A stretch of 64,000 nt of DNA from Sequoia sempervirens (taxonomy: Eukaryota; Streptophyta; Pinopsida; Cupressales; Cupressaceae), in contig VDFB02193867.1 in assembly GCA_007258455.2 (NCBI GenBank), positions 566,128,661 to 566,192,660 of the forward strand, in the 5' to 3' direction. Position numbers and translations under genes: made by a program. The notes under the pieces were generated by a model. It was not told where the DNA came from and ran no database searches. It saw only the letters and a list, made by a program, of their open reading frames with translations. Within the stretch, counting starts at the first letter, position 1; each line of letters starts with the position of its first letter. Shown piece by piece: positions 31,752 to 42,276 of the stretch.

Positions 31752-34325
31752 TGTACCATAGAAAAAAGGAAACTTGCTTGATTTGTAGAATAATTGATGA
31801 TAAATTAGACTTAATAAGGCCTTGATTTTGTGTTGTGAGGTGTTTTACACATCTACACTAGGTCTTGGACCATTGCAAATTGAATAAAATGCATTTAACA
31901 ATGTCTTGTAAAGGTGTTGTAAAGTGTTGTAAAAGACATTCACACCTCTCTAGAATTAATGAACCCATTTTCCATTAATTAAACACTATTAAATATATTT
32001 AATTACATCTTCACATCAATCTAGAAGGATTTTGAATCAAACTTAACCTTAGTCTAATGTTGTAACATGTCCTACACATTCACATTGGATGTTGTGCCTT
32101 CCTAGGCTGCGTGGACCTCATTTTAGTGTTGTAAAGTGTATTTAATCACACTTTCACATTCAATTATGTGTCCCAAGCCCTAATTGACCTTCACATCATC
32201 ATTAATAGTCCCCTATTACCCCATATTGTGCATTTTGTGGCAATATTTGATGAAATAACTGACAAAATCACTATATAAACTTGATTTTCTTATCCCCCAA
32301 CAACCCAGCTAGAAAATGGACCCCACTGGGACTAATTCACCATCTGTGGTGAATGAATCCCTACCAGGTGGGACTCATTCACCCAAGGTGGTTAATGAGT
32401 CCCATTTGGGCCATTTTTGACTTTTGACGGGAAAGATTAGATTTTAAGTTTAATTTTTCATGTTAGCCTTAGGGATCCAATTTATGGGTGAATTAGGTGA
32501 ATTTCCTATAAAATCAAGTCTCTAAACCATAATTTACATCTCTTAACTCATTCACACATCTCTTACATTCATTCATCATCTATCTTCTGTATCAGGTCAA
32601 GCAAGCTAGGGTTTCATCATTGCAAGTCATCAAGTTAGCTTTCTAATACATTCAAGGGAAGATTCTTTATGCTTTGCTACAAAACTTCAAAATAAAACAT
32701 CATGGCAAGGTATTAACTCCATTGTTTCATGCTTCATTACATTTTTTCATTATTTTGGTTTAATTACCTACAAAGGGGTTTGACCAAGGCAAACCCCCAT
32801 ACCCTAACATCCAAAATTTATCTTTCTCTTCTTGTGTGTTTGAAGATCTAGGCATCTTTGAAACTTGGAAATCATTGAAGATCAAGTTGCAAAGTTGTTT
32901 AAGTCTTCTCTTCTTTGTCCAAGTCAAAATATTAACAAAAAGTCACTTTTAGGTTCAGAAATCAAATTTTCAGAGACAAACACCTATTAGGAGCTGAAGT
33001 GTAAATGGGTATGTGTAGGATCATCATGGAAAAAAAGCCCTTAAGTGGTGAAAATTTCAAAAAATTAGAGTTAGGCAACTTGACGTAAAAATTTGAATAA
33101 GTTATCTATATTATTTCTAAAATATGTAAGAATAGAATTTTAGCAAATTGAATTTAGTTTCTAAACTACTAGGTTTTTTTTTAAATCTATTTGGTAAAAT
33201 TTGAAATTTGAATGTGCAGTACTTAAATTTTAGGAAAAATAAGAAGTGGTGTCTATCTAACCACCCTAACCATAATAAAATGATAATATTTTTTATAAGA
33301 TTTTAGATATAAGTAGAGGACTCATGTCCCGATGTGATGCATATTTTTAAGTAAATAATTAATTATGAATTTTTTATTACAACTTTTAAAATATTAAAAC
33401 TCGTATATGACCACCTTAACTTGGTCAAAACTTCATGAAATTCTTTTTTTTTAATCCTATAGTATGCAAAGCATAGAATGTGACACATGTTTTGGATTCA
33501 AAAAATGTGATACCCTTTGAAAACTATAGATGTTTTTCAATCAACCTATCAATCGAGACTTTAGTTGTAATTAAAATAGAAAATGAATAATAATTATTTA
33601 TTAAATTCAAAGTAAAGCATAATTTATATTGGTGTAAAGTTGAGAATTTCCTTTAAAAACCCTTTTCATTTCATCAATTTTGGGTAAAAAAAAGTTGTCA
33701 GCCACATACCCATCATATAGCCACTTTTTGGTCCATCATGATCCTGCACATACCCAAACTATAGACTTCAATTTCCACCTTTGGATTTTAAAAAATTCAA
33801 AAGTGGACTGATTTTCCATGGATGGTGAATGAGTCCCACTTCCAGGCCTAATTTTTATTTTCTACATTTTTGGATCCCCATTTGTCCAAAACGGGCTCTG
33901 GAATAGTTTCCCAGATTTGGGACTAATTCGCCCACAATGGAAAATGAGTCCCACCAGGCCTAAAATTCAGGGTCAACAACATTTCATATTTCATTTCCAG
34001 TCTGCATCAAGATCTCAAGTGCACACTTTCAATTTTATCCATTTCTGTTGCAATTTGCATTCATTTCTAGATGTTTTTGCATTACACAATGTGTTTTCAA
34101 ACATCTTGCATTTCAATAGGTTTCATTTAATGTTCAATCACTTTTATCAATATTCACATTTATTTTGTCTCATCTAATCACATTTCATTCATATTTCCAT
34201 TATACTTGCATTAGTTTGAGTGAACCACCTAGATTTTGGTGTGAGATCTATCTCTTTCCTTTAGGTGAAAAACCCTAATTGAGCAAAAGAGTCATAGCAT
34301 CGTACACCCTAAAATATATGGTTCA
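31752..34325 (+). repeat. 3' LTR of E2, with a TIR element inside
   Basis: From TGTACCATAG to ATATGGTTCA. Without the 753-bp insertion at 33007 it is about 1.82 kb. Dyad motifs lie at 32328-32361, 32370-32403, 33804-33838 and 33919-33953. It lacks the 61-bp LINE tail present in the 5' LTR. The many differences between the two E2 LTRs show the insertion is far older than the 22.8-kb duplication. Confidence 0.85.
33007..33755 (+). mobile_element. TIR element (a), unclassified family, 749 bp
   Basis: Ends GGGTATGTG...CACATACCC with inverted repeats of about 23 bp (two mismatches), flanked by AAAT (33003-33006) and AAAC (33756-33759). The E2 5' LTR shows the empty site (GAAGTGCAGACC). It is AT-rich and has no coding sequence, so it would move with enzymes from elsewhere. 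A second copy in the opposite orientation lies at 34920-35716. TSD length and TIR sequence do not point to a superfamily I can name. Confidence 0.7.
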
Positions 34326-34330
34326 AAAAA

Positions 34331-34919
34331 AATTTCTAAGGCACTCACAAGTTAGACTCTCACTGGTACATTTTGACCCAAATTTTGATGAATGTTCATC
34401 AGAATTTTGACGGAGGCTAGGCCAGAATTTTGACATTTCAAATATCGTCAAAATTCTGACAAAATAATACCGATGAATGGTTGTCGAAATTCCAATGAAC
34501 ATCCATCGAAATTTGGGTCAAAATGTACCAGTGTCTAAGGTAGATTCATGTTTTGTTGATCTACATTATTTTGCTAAGAAAGATTTAGTCATGTGGTTCT
34601 AAAGAAAATATGGTTGAGGCATGAAGGTGACACATCTAAGAAATAAATTCATCACAGCTTCTATAGTGTGAGTTACAAGTAACAATATTCTAGTATGTTC
34701 CCTAATAGAGGAAAGTAATGATGAAAGCTTACTAGAACGATCTGCATTCCTCTAGATTTGAAGTATTGGTCTTGCAGTTCTGCAAACATGTTCGTTGGTG
34801 TTCATAACATACTACTAAGCACGATTAAGCATTGTGATGGTCCACAAGCTTAGTTTTTGAATAAATTTTTGTTATAGTCTATCCAAATTTCTCTATTTCT
34901 GCATATTTAGTTGGTTTCT
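34331..34919. other. Probable continuation of the interrupted LTR, with a MITE inside
   Basis: If E2 lies in the LTR that starts at 23427, that LTR resumes here. The stretch holds the CACTA-type MITE and otherwise no gene or domain. Confidence 0.4.
34361..34533. mobile_element. CACTA-type MITE, 173 bp
   Basis: Terminal inverted repeats CACTGGTACATTTTGACCCA are perfect for 25 bp and extend imperfectly to about 48 bp, where most mismatches are C/T. The flanking 3-bp target duplication is TCT/TCT (34358-34360, 34534-34536). CACTG ends and a 3-bp TSD fit the CACTA superfamily. There is no coding capacity. It recurs at 60857-61029. Confidence 0.8.
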
Positions 34920-35716
34920 AGGTATGTGTAGGATCATGATGGGCCAAAAAGTGGTGATATGATGGGTATGTGTAGGGTATGTGGCTAAATTTTTTTTTCT
35001 TACCCAAGATTGATGAGACAAAAAGGGTTTTTAAAGGAGATTCTTAGCTTTCCACCAATATAAATTATGCTTTACTTTGAATTTAATAAATAATTATTAT
35101 TCATTTTCTATTTGAATTATGACTAGAGTCCTTATTGATAGGCTAATTGAAAAACATCTATATCTTTCAAACAGTATCACATTTTTTGAATCTAACACAT
35201 GCGTCACATTCTATGCTTCACATACTATAGGATTAAAAAAAAAATTGAATTTCATGAATTTTTGACCAAGTTAAGGTGGTCAGACATACGAGTTTTTAAT
35301 ATTTTTTAAAGTTGTAATAAAAAATTCATAATTAATTATTTACTTGGAATTTTTTTTTAAAAAATGCATAACATTGGGACATGAGTACTCTACGTATATC
35401 TAAAATCTTATAAAAAAATATTATCATTTTATTGTGGTTAGGGTGGTCAGATAGACACCTACTTCTTATTTTTTCCCTAAAATTTAAGTACTACTGCATT
35501 GAAATTTCAAAATTTCACCAAATATTTTAAAAAATAAAATAAAGCTAGTAGTTTAGAAACTAAATTAAATTTTCTACAGATTCTATTCTTACATATTATT
35601 GAAATAATATAGATAAATTATTCATTTTTTATGTCAAGTTTCCTAACTCTAATTTTTCTGAATTTTTTGCCACAAGTTAAGGGCCTATTTTTTCTATGAT
35701 GATCCTGTGCATACCC
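34920..35716 (-). mobile_element. TIR element (b), second copy, inverted, 797 bp
   Basis: Reverse-complement relative of element (a): left end AGGTATGTGTAGGATCATG, right end ATGATCCTGTGCATACCC, flanked by TTCT on both sides (34916-34919, 35717-35720), a perfect 4-bp repeat. Left of centre it carries extra GGGTATGTGTAGGGTATGTGG copies of the terminal motif. Non-coding and AT-rich. Confidence 0.7.
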
Positions 35717-35720
35717 TTCT

Positions 35721-36960
35721 CCTCTTGTGCCAACACATTATGATTATATACTTCAAGAAACAATTGATCGAATATTGTGCATGGTCTACAACATCTACAT
35801 ATTTGTCCATATAATGTTTTTGGTACCTCCCCAACTATGTGAATTGAAATAGTGATAGTGTTGATACTATTTGGGCCAACATGGCTTGTTTCATTCTCTA
35901 TGGTTGATCATGGTCATTTAATATTGTCTTGAAGAATGTGTTGTGATGTATTTGGACCCTAAAATAGTGTATAATGATCCACAACTAAACCTCTTTTATT
36001 TTGGATATGTTTTGGTATCAATTGTTTCATCCAATGGTCGTCTTGGAGTTGACTTAATTGGATTGTTTTGTTATTGTGGAGGATATATATGATGCAGGAA
36101 CATCCTTGGTTCTTGGAAATCTTGCATCAACCAAAAATATTTTCTTTCAGTTCTTTGTTCTTGTTTTGTTCTTATTTTTTTCTTGTTCAGTTCATGTTGG
36201 TGGATTCCTCATATTTTCTCACCAGACCCTATGGATCTTTGTGTACATCATGGACATGTTCATTTTCCTTATTCCAAGATTTGAGCATGATTGAATTCTT
36301 TTTTGACAAGTTATCACTTCTGGAATTTCATGGCAGCTTCTTAAACCAACACTAAAATAGCTTTCAATCCTAACGGCTAATTTGATCATTTGTGGATCAT
36401 CTCTGTGACTTGCAGATCTCAATGGTGTGTTTTTTAATTGTTTTGTGGAGTGTTCCCAACCTCCATTATTGGTTCACACTTCATTTTATGCACCTATTGA
36501 TGGACTAATTCAAATTTGAGGCTAACCTATTCATGCGCACGTAACATTTTCTTCCTTGGAGAATATGATGATCTTTGGGTGATGTGGATGTTTCCAGAAT
36601 TGTGGATATGCTATAAAGCTTGTAATCGATCATTTGAATAGGGCAGTTGAGTTAGTAGTTAAAAGAGTATATATTAAGATTGATCTGTATTGTAATATTT
36701 CACTCTCATATAAGAGCATTTTGGAATGTAATTAGGACATGTTATATCAGGCCCGTGAGCCAAATCTGTAATCCCAGATGTTTCCAGATGAATGTAATTT
36801 AAATTTATGTTAATGAGAACATTTGCATCTATATTTTCCTCCATATTTTGTGTTGCTATCATTGTGGTACTCTTGTTGCACTGTCCAGATTGTTCTCCTT
36901 GAGGACCCTCCTACTATGGTTGCGCCAATATATAGAAGATCAAATTCATTTGTTAAGGTG
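35721..36960. other. Probable LTR sequence with no gene
   Basis: No domain is visible; the ORFs of 78 and 95 codons at 36058-36355 overlap in different frames and are not convincing. The run from about 36610 (GCTATAAAGCTTG) with AATGTAATTAGG and AATGTAATTTAAATTT phrases looks like promoter and polyadenylation sequence of an LTR. It may belong to the LTR begun at 23427. Confidence 0.35.
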
Positions 36961-37149
36961 ATGAGAAAAGAATGACATGTGAGTAGAATGAAAGAGATGA
37001 AGTGTCCAAAATCAATGTGAAGGGAAAACTATGCTAAATAGTCGTTGCAATTTCAACATATGATAGATGCTTCTTCAAAGTAGATCATAATTATTTTCTT
37101 ATTCTAAATTTTATGTATCCTACTCTAAGACAGTGAGTCTCATTAGATC

Positions 37150-37440
37150 CATTGTATCTTTCTCTAAGGTTGTATACCTTAGTCAACAATTCCATAGGTA
37201 GTGAGCCTCAAACACTATAATTCTTGTTAGCAGTGAGCTACATATATTGTGAGTTAATCCTCATCATTGTTTTTCCCTCATTGGGTTTTCCATGTAAAAA
37301 ACATGGCATCACTATATAATGCATGCATTCTCCTTTGTTCCTTTCAGTTAAATTGATGCAATGTTAATTTGCAAATGGAATCAGTTAAGTTTCAATGTAT
37401 GCAAATTCACCCCCCCTCTCAGCACATCTTTGTGTTCAAA
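37150..37440 (+). repeat. LTR-like tail, plus orientation
   Basis: Contains TAGTGAGCCTC phrases, GGGTTTTCCATGTAAAAAACATGGC and then AATTCACCCCCCCTCTCAG. This order is common at the 3' end of plant LTRs of the copia type. A related tail lies in inverted orientation at 39181-39540. The boundary is not determined. Confidence 0.4.
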
Positions 37441-38446
37441 AAATACTACTTCATTTATAAAGCTCAAATTTGCAAGTAGAGGAAGCTAATAGAAATGTGA
37501 ATAGAATCTAAGTAAGAGAGCTGGAAATGTTTGAGAGAGCTAAAATTATTTTGTCAAATTTTTCCAAAAAATACCGAAAAGAGAGTTTTTCTTGAAAAAG
37601 TGAAAAAAGTCCTTTAAAAATTAAAAGAACTTGGGTTTTCTTTTCCTTTAAAAATATGGAATAGGAGTTAATTTCCCATTTGTGTGTCATAGCATGGATC
37701 ATAAATAAACCGTGCAAAAACTATACTTTTGAATCTCACAAATTCTCAGCATGCTAGCACATCATGCTACCATCCAAAATAATTCTACTTAGATTTATTG
37801 TAGATCCCAAAAATATACTAGAATTTTCAAATGTGAGAAAAAATATTTATCATAAAAATATTAAAATCTATTATTAATACACAAGCTAAGGTAAGTTCAA
37901 AGATAATGTGAAATTTCACAAGTACTCACTTTTCAACACATATAACAAGAAGATAATTATAAATACATAATCATATTTAATAATCATATATGTGTATTTA
38001 AATCATTTAATAACATCCAAGGACACTTTTAAAGAGTGTTGAAAATACATTAATTATATAGGATTGCAAGGTAAATGGTATCTTAATCCTAGTAGTGATG
38101 TGGTACAAATAGCATGGTACATTAGTAAGGTCATTGCTATCAGGTAAAAGTAAAAAGTTGTGTCACACTTTTAAAAGGGAAATGACCAACACTGATCCAA
38201 ATTTTAAACTTGAATCACTAAAAAGTGACATATATGTTTTGAATTTTGAAATGGTGTAAACTAATTAAATATTTATTTTCTAGCATATTTTATGTTTGTT
38301 TTTTTTTTTTAAATTGAAAAAATATTTGAATATAGCTTTTTATAAATTGAAACTATAATTTAGTTGTTGATAAAATGCTAAAAAATGGAGTTACATGAGA
38401 CATCAATATTTATATAGCAATTTTTTTTGTTCTTTCAATTTTTTTG
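37441..38446. other. AT-rich DNA with no recognisable gene
   Basis: Long A/T runs, frequent stops in all frames, no terminal repeats. From 37506 on it occurs only once in the window. Confidence 0.6.
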
Positions 38447-38461
38447 TGTGCATTTATAACC

Positions 38462-38662
38462 TTTTTTTTTTTGTTATTAGACTGCAGGAATCGGGTAGCA
38501 CGAGCCCCTATAAACTGCAGTGCATCTGGTAAACTTTTTAATGTGACCAGCGGCACTGGCGCGACACACCCTCTGGTACCACGGGGGTGGGGGAGACTAG
38601 ACCTTGTGACCAACCTCCTGCAACAGGAAAGATTTAGTCAACCAAGCAAGGGCCCCAACCCC
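38462..38662 (-). mobile_element. tRNA-derived SINE
   Basis: About 200 bp, flanked by TGTGCATTTATAACCT (38447-38462 and 38663-38678), a 15-16-bp target duplication. The minus strand starts GGGGTTGGGGCCC, has an A-box-like TTGCTTGGTTGAC (38638-38650), a B-box-like AGGTCTAGTCTCC (38593-38604) and ends in an A tail (T run at 38462-38472). Spacing of the two boxes fits a tRNA-type pol III promoter. It is clearly GC-richer than its surroundings. SINEs move with LINE enzymes; the partner is not known. Confidence 0.85.
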
Positions 38663-38678
38663 TGTGCATTTATAACCT

Positions 38679-39180
38679 GAAACTTTAGTTCATGGATATA
38701 TTTTTTTTCCAATTTTGATAAATATATATTTTTAAACAAATATTAAAATGTGTGCATATTAAAACATAGTTGGTTTTATTTTAATACATATATTTTTTAA
38801 AACTACACTTATTGATCTACAAAAGGGTATTTTTATGTTTTTAAAAAATATTTTTTTTATGAGTAGAAGTTGTTGAAACATCAAGTTTTTTAAATAATTT
38901 TAATTTTCTGGTAAATTAGCCTCAAAGTGGTGCTACATATACATTTAGCAAAAAAATTTGGTTGGAAAAGTTGTGGACATATCTAACCTAGCTAGAATGA
39001 ATCTTACAAGATCATATGTTTGAAGAAAATTGATTTTAGTTATAAATACTTAAATTCACTTGTCTTGATAAGTTGGCTTGGCTAAAAGTGTAACACAACT
39101 TTGTACTTTTACCCTATCACAAGCTAAAGAGTATGTGCTAACACATGTTGGTGGGCTCAAGTGTTAAACATTTGTAGGAC
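38679..39180. other. AT-rich DNA with no recognisable gene
   Basis: Stops in all frames and poly-T/poly-A runs. No terminal repeats or motifs recognised. Confidence 0.55.
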
Positions 39181-39540
39181 AACTGAGAGGGGGGCGTGAA
39201 TTAGTTGTCATAGAAAGTCAATCTTAAAACTTTATCACTTATCAAATCTTAAACCACACTATTTTATTATTAAATATAAGCATGAAACATAAATAATAGA
39301 AAGTAAATCAATACAATGAACACCAAATTTTTACATGGAAAACCCAAAAAGGGAAAAACCACAGTGAAGGATAACTCACACTATATAGTATTTTCAAAAG
39401 AGGCTCACTACCAAAAGAAGGAGTCACTATCCAAGTACAAAGGCTCACTACCTACAAAAAGACTCATTGTCCAACAGGGAGGTTCACTGCCTACACAGGA
39501 TTATACAAAAATGAAATAAGGATTTATAGAGTCTGAATGA
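39181..39540 (-). repeat. LTR-like tail, minus orientation
   Basis: On the minus strand: three or four TAGTGAGCCT-type phrases at short intervals, TGTGGTTTTTCCC, GGGTTTTCCATGTAAAAA, then AATTCACGCCCCCCTCTCAG at 39200-39181. It has the same layout as 37150-37440, so the two tails face each other. It lies downstream of the minus-strand pseudogene (39792-41108). Confidence 0.4.
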
Positions 39541-39791
39541 CCCATAATGGATTGATTATCAACTATTCACCACATAATCACCATATATGCATATATGTAT
39601 AAAATATCTATCGCAAGCATCAATTAGGTCGGCCTAATTAGATGCAATTCATTCTAAAAGATATCAACCGTCAGCTCCACCAAATATTTTCAAAATGAAA
39701 TTTGATCGTTAGCATGATACATTGTGTCAGCCCAAACCACAAAATAGGTCACACTTAAGTTTTTCATAGCCTTTTAGTTTGTGATCAATTT
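39541..39791. other. Spacer between pseudogene and LTR-like tail
   Basis: No motif beyond a short near-palindrome (AATTAGGTCGGCCTAATT at about 39624). Confidence 0.5.
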
Positions 39792-41108
39792 TTAGTTTGC
39801 CAATAGATAGTCTACTAGAGCATCATCAATTTTTAGTTTTTCAATAGGCAAGGCAACATTCCATAGTTCACCAATCTTCTTCAGTTTTCCTTCAACTATC
39901 ATAGACTGGATGTCATTAGGATCCAAGGATTCAGTACTAGTCAGAGACTCTTTCTCCTTCTCATCTAAAATGTCAATGATGTCTTTAGTTATCTCTTTTC
40001 TCCTTTTCAATTCCGGAGGGGAATCACAAATAACAACCTCCATTTCTCTTTTTCCTAAGGAAGAACCCACTTCAAATCGACCTGATACAGATATAATAGA
40101 GCAAGGGTTTTCTCGTAAAGATGAGAAATACGATCTACACATGTTTTCATTATCTTCCAAATACTCTAGATACCTATAAATTTGTTTTCCAATAGGGATA
40201 CTAGATTCCCACATCACATTATCTTTTCCCATTAGAGATTTCATAAAGTAAACCACCAAACATACCAACAAGGATCTAAAATGAGAGGGATAATTCTCAA
40301 CCAATGACATTCAAACATTTTAAAGAAAATTCTCAAATAGCAAGCTACATAAATCAAATTGTATGTTCTCCTTAACCATCATGTGGGAAATATGTATGAC
40401 AATATCTGAAGTTGAGATTTCACAATTTCTAAAATAAATTTTGTATGAGATGCCATACACAACATACCTAACAGTTGATTCAACAAGTGTATCCATCAAT
40501 AGTGCTCTAAGATCTCTACTGATGCAAGTCAACTCCACCACATCTTTATACTTCACATTTTTCTTTCCAGGGAGTTGTCCAATGCTACATAATCCAGTGA
40601 TCACTTCCATAGCTTCCTTCAAGATCAAATAGGGTTTTTCCAAAATAATGCTTCTGTCCTGGAAAGAGTTCAACAAGAACAAGATAACCTCTTTACCTGT
40701 AATCTAAAGAAATTCACTCCATAAATCCATCCCTAGGGTTTTTATATTCTATAATTCAACTTTTCTCAACCCTAGTTCAATTCCTTTCATTTTCCTATTA
40801 TCATATTCTTCTACTTTGACCTTTTTCAACTTCAGATAGGTAACACCATACAAAACACCATCCACTGATATGCTTCCTTGAAATTCAGCGAAACTTTTTT
40901 TATTTTCTTCTTTCCTTTTGCAATAAGAGAAAAAGAATTCCAGATTACCTAAATCAATCTTTGAATCCCCTTTAGAAATACTTTGAGCATGCCTCAAGAT
41001 TTCTTCAAAACACCTTCCAAAGACCTTAGATGCACAACTAACCAAAAAGAATAACAAATTTTTACTTAACCACCATTGAGTTTTCCCTAAGCACATTAAA
41101 TGTGACAA
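39792..41108 (-). pseudogene. Unidentified minus-strand gene remnant, truncated by the gap
   Basis: One frame runs from the gap edge (41108) to TAA at 39792, about 439 codons, with four in-frame stops: TAG 40749-40751, a TAG about 13 codons further, TAA and TGA at about 40313-40322. Each could come from CAG, CAA or CGA by C-to-T. The last 172 codons are open (MSLVENYPSHFRSL ... DDALVDYLLAN) with a Lys/Glu-rich segment (PELKRRKEITKDIIDILDEK). Earlier parts include FGRCFEEILRHAQSISKG and MEVITGLCSIGQLPGKK. I recognise no domain. Amino-acid use looks protein-like rather than chance. Its place before an LTR-like tail suggests a retroelement accessory or gag-type protein, but a host pseudogene is possible. 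Confidence 0.5.
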
Positions 41109-41208
41109 NNNNNNNNNNNNNNNNNNNNNNNNNNNNNNNNNNNNNNNNNNNNNNNNNNNNNNNNNNNNNNNNNNNNNNNNNNNNNNNNNNNNNNNNNNNN
41201 NNNNNNNN
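41109..41208. other. Assembly gap, exactly 100 N
   Basis: A round-number run of N is the convention for a scaffold join of unknown size. Unique sequence ends on its left, and copy B of the long duplication begins at the first base on its right. The open frame drawn across it on the minus strand is not real. Confidence 0.98.
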
Positions 41209-42271
41209 ACTTGTCTTCTTGTTGGGTTGACGAAGTCAAATATACAAAAAATAGACTGTAGGTTGTCTCCAAGATTGAAATAGGGTGTAGTTGACTTGAA
41301 ACACTTTCTTGAATTCTTGAACACCTTTCATCACCTAATTGCTTGACAAATCTGCATACACAAGTCTACAAACACACATGTAAAAGGGGAAAAATGGTTA
41401 AGGGTTAGGCTATAGGGATTTTCCTTGGTCAAATCCCACTTTGGTAATAAAACCCTTAATGAAGAAATGGAATGAAATGAAAAAGGAAAGATGAATCAAC
41501 AACATGCAAATATCCTAAACTCACCACAACCTTGTTGAAGAAATATGAAGATATGTCATTGGTTGCTCCAAAATGCTTGATTAATGCTTGATTGAATGAT
41601 GAAAAGTGTTTGAATATGAATGAATGCTATGATGAATTAGGAGGTTGTAGGAGATTAGAAGATGTAAAATGAGGAGAAAAACACTTATTTATACAACCTT
41701 ATTAACCCAATAATACCTCATCATAGGCTAACATAAGGCAATTTTGAATAAAAACCCGAAAGTAAATTTGAAATATTTTGAATTTGGGGCCAAGAGGGAC
41801 TCATTCGCCACCCATGGTGAATGGGTCCCACCTTGGACTTGTAAGTGGGTGTTAGGAATTATCTTGCATTTAATGTTGTTCATCGGGTTTACATTCAAAA
41901 ATACACTTAATGAAGCCTTATGAGTGCATAAAGGGGTCATGCAAAGCATTAGAATGGTGTAAATAGTGAAATCAAGCCTAGAAAAGCATGAAATCTTGTT
42001 ACAAGACTTTACAACACTTCAAAATAGGACTTGATAAGTGATGAAAAGGTGATTTTTAGGTGAATTGTAATGAAAAGAGTATAGAAAAGTGTAGAAATGT
42101 GTTACAACACTTCACAACACCTTCACAAGATGTCATAATTTGAATTTAAGGACCTAATGTGAATGCATAAGTTACATTGCAACATTAAATCAAAGAAAAA
42201 TAGACCAAGTATCATGAGAGAAAGACCTAAAAGACCATGAAAATTTCCAAGAGCCATTTTTCTATGGTACA
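41209..42271 (-). repeat. Copy B: N1 5' LTR fragment
   Basis: Matches 14523-15585, beginning 559 bases into that LTR (plus-strand sense) because of the gap. The dyad motif (41796-41829) and LTR end GGTACA (42266-42271) are present. The rest of N1 is absent from copy B within the window. Confidence 0.9.
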
Positions 42272-42276
42272 CTTTG

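Larger units (their letters stand above)
23698..34325 (+). mobile_element. E2: non-autonomous LTR retrotransposon of the E1/N1 family
   Basis: Order: 5' LTR (23698-25586), primer region, leader, extra ORF (26077-27014), an inverted solo LTR (27039-28831), protease/G-patch region (28900-30590), non-coding spacer, polypurine tract (31735-31751), 3' LTR (31752-34325, itself carrying a TIR element). The target duplication is AAAAG at 23693-23697 against AAAAA at 34326-34330. No RT or integrase is present. Together with E1 and N1 this makes three members of one LTR family within 31 kb. Confidence 0.85.
14523..37505 (+). repeat. Long direct duplication, copy A
   Basis: Every feature from 14523 to 37505 recurs in the same order and orientation at 41209-64000. 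The offset starts at 26,686, falls to 26,480 across a 202-bp deletion and ends at 26,495. Differences are scattered single bases, homopolymer length changes and a few short indels, by eye well under 2%. The nested insertions are shared with identical junctions, so the copies separated after all of them had landed. Confidence 0.95.

Noticed and set aside
36058..36355. Overlapping 78- and 95-codon ORFs
   Set aside because: Two frames of one pyrimidine-rich stretch, no domain, probably LTR.
40749..41324. 191-codon minus-strand ORF across the gap
   Set aside because: It runs through 100 N, so the two sides need not be contiguous; only the part up to 41108 is used.
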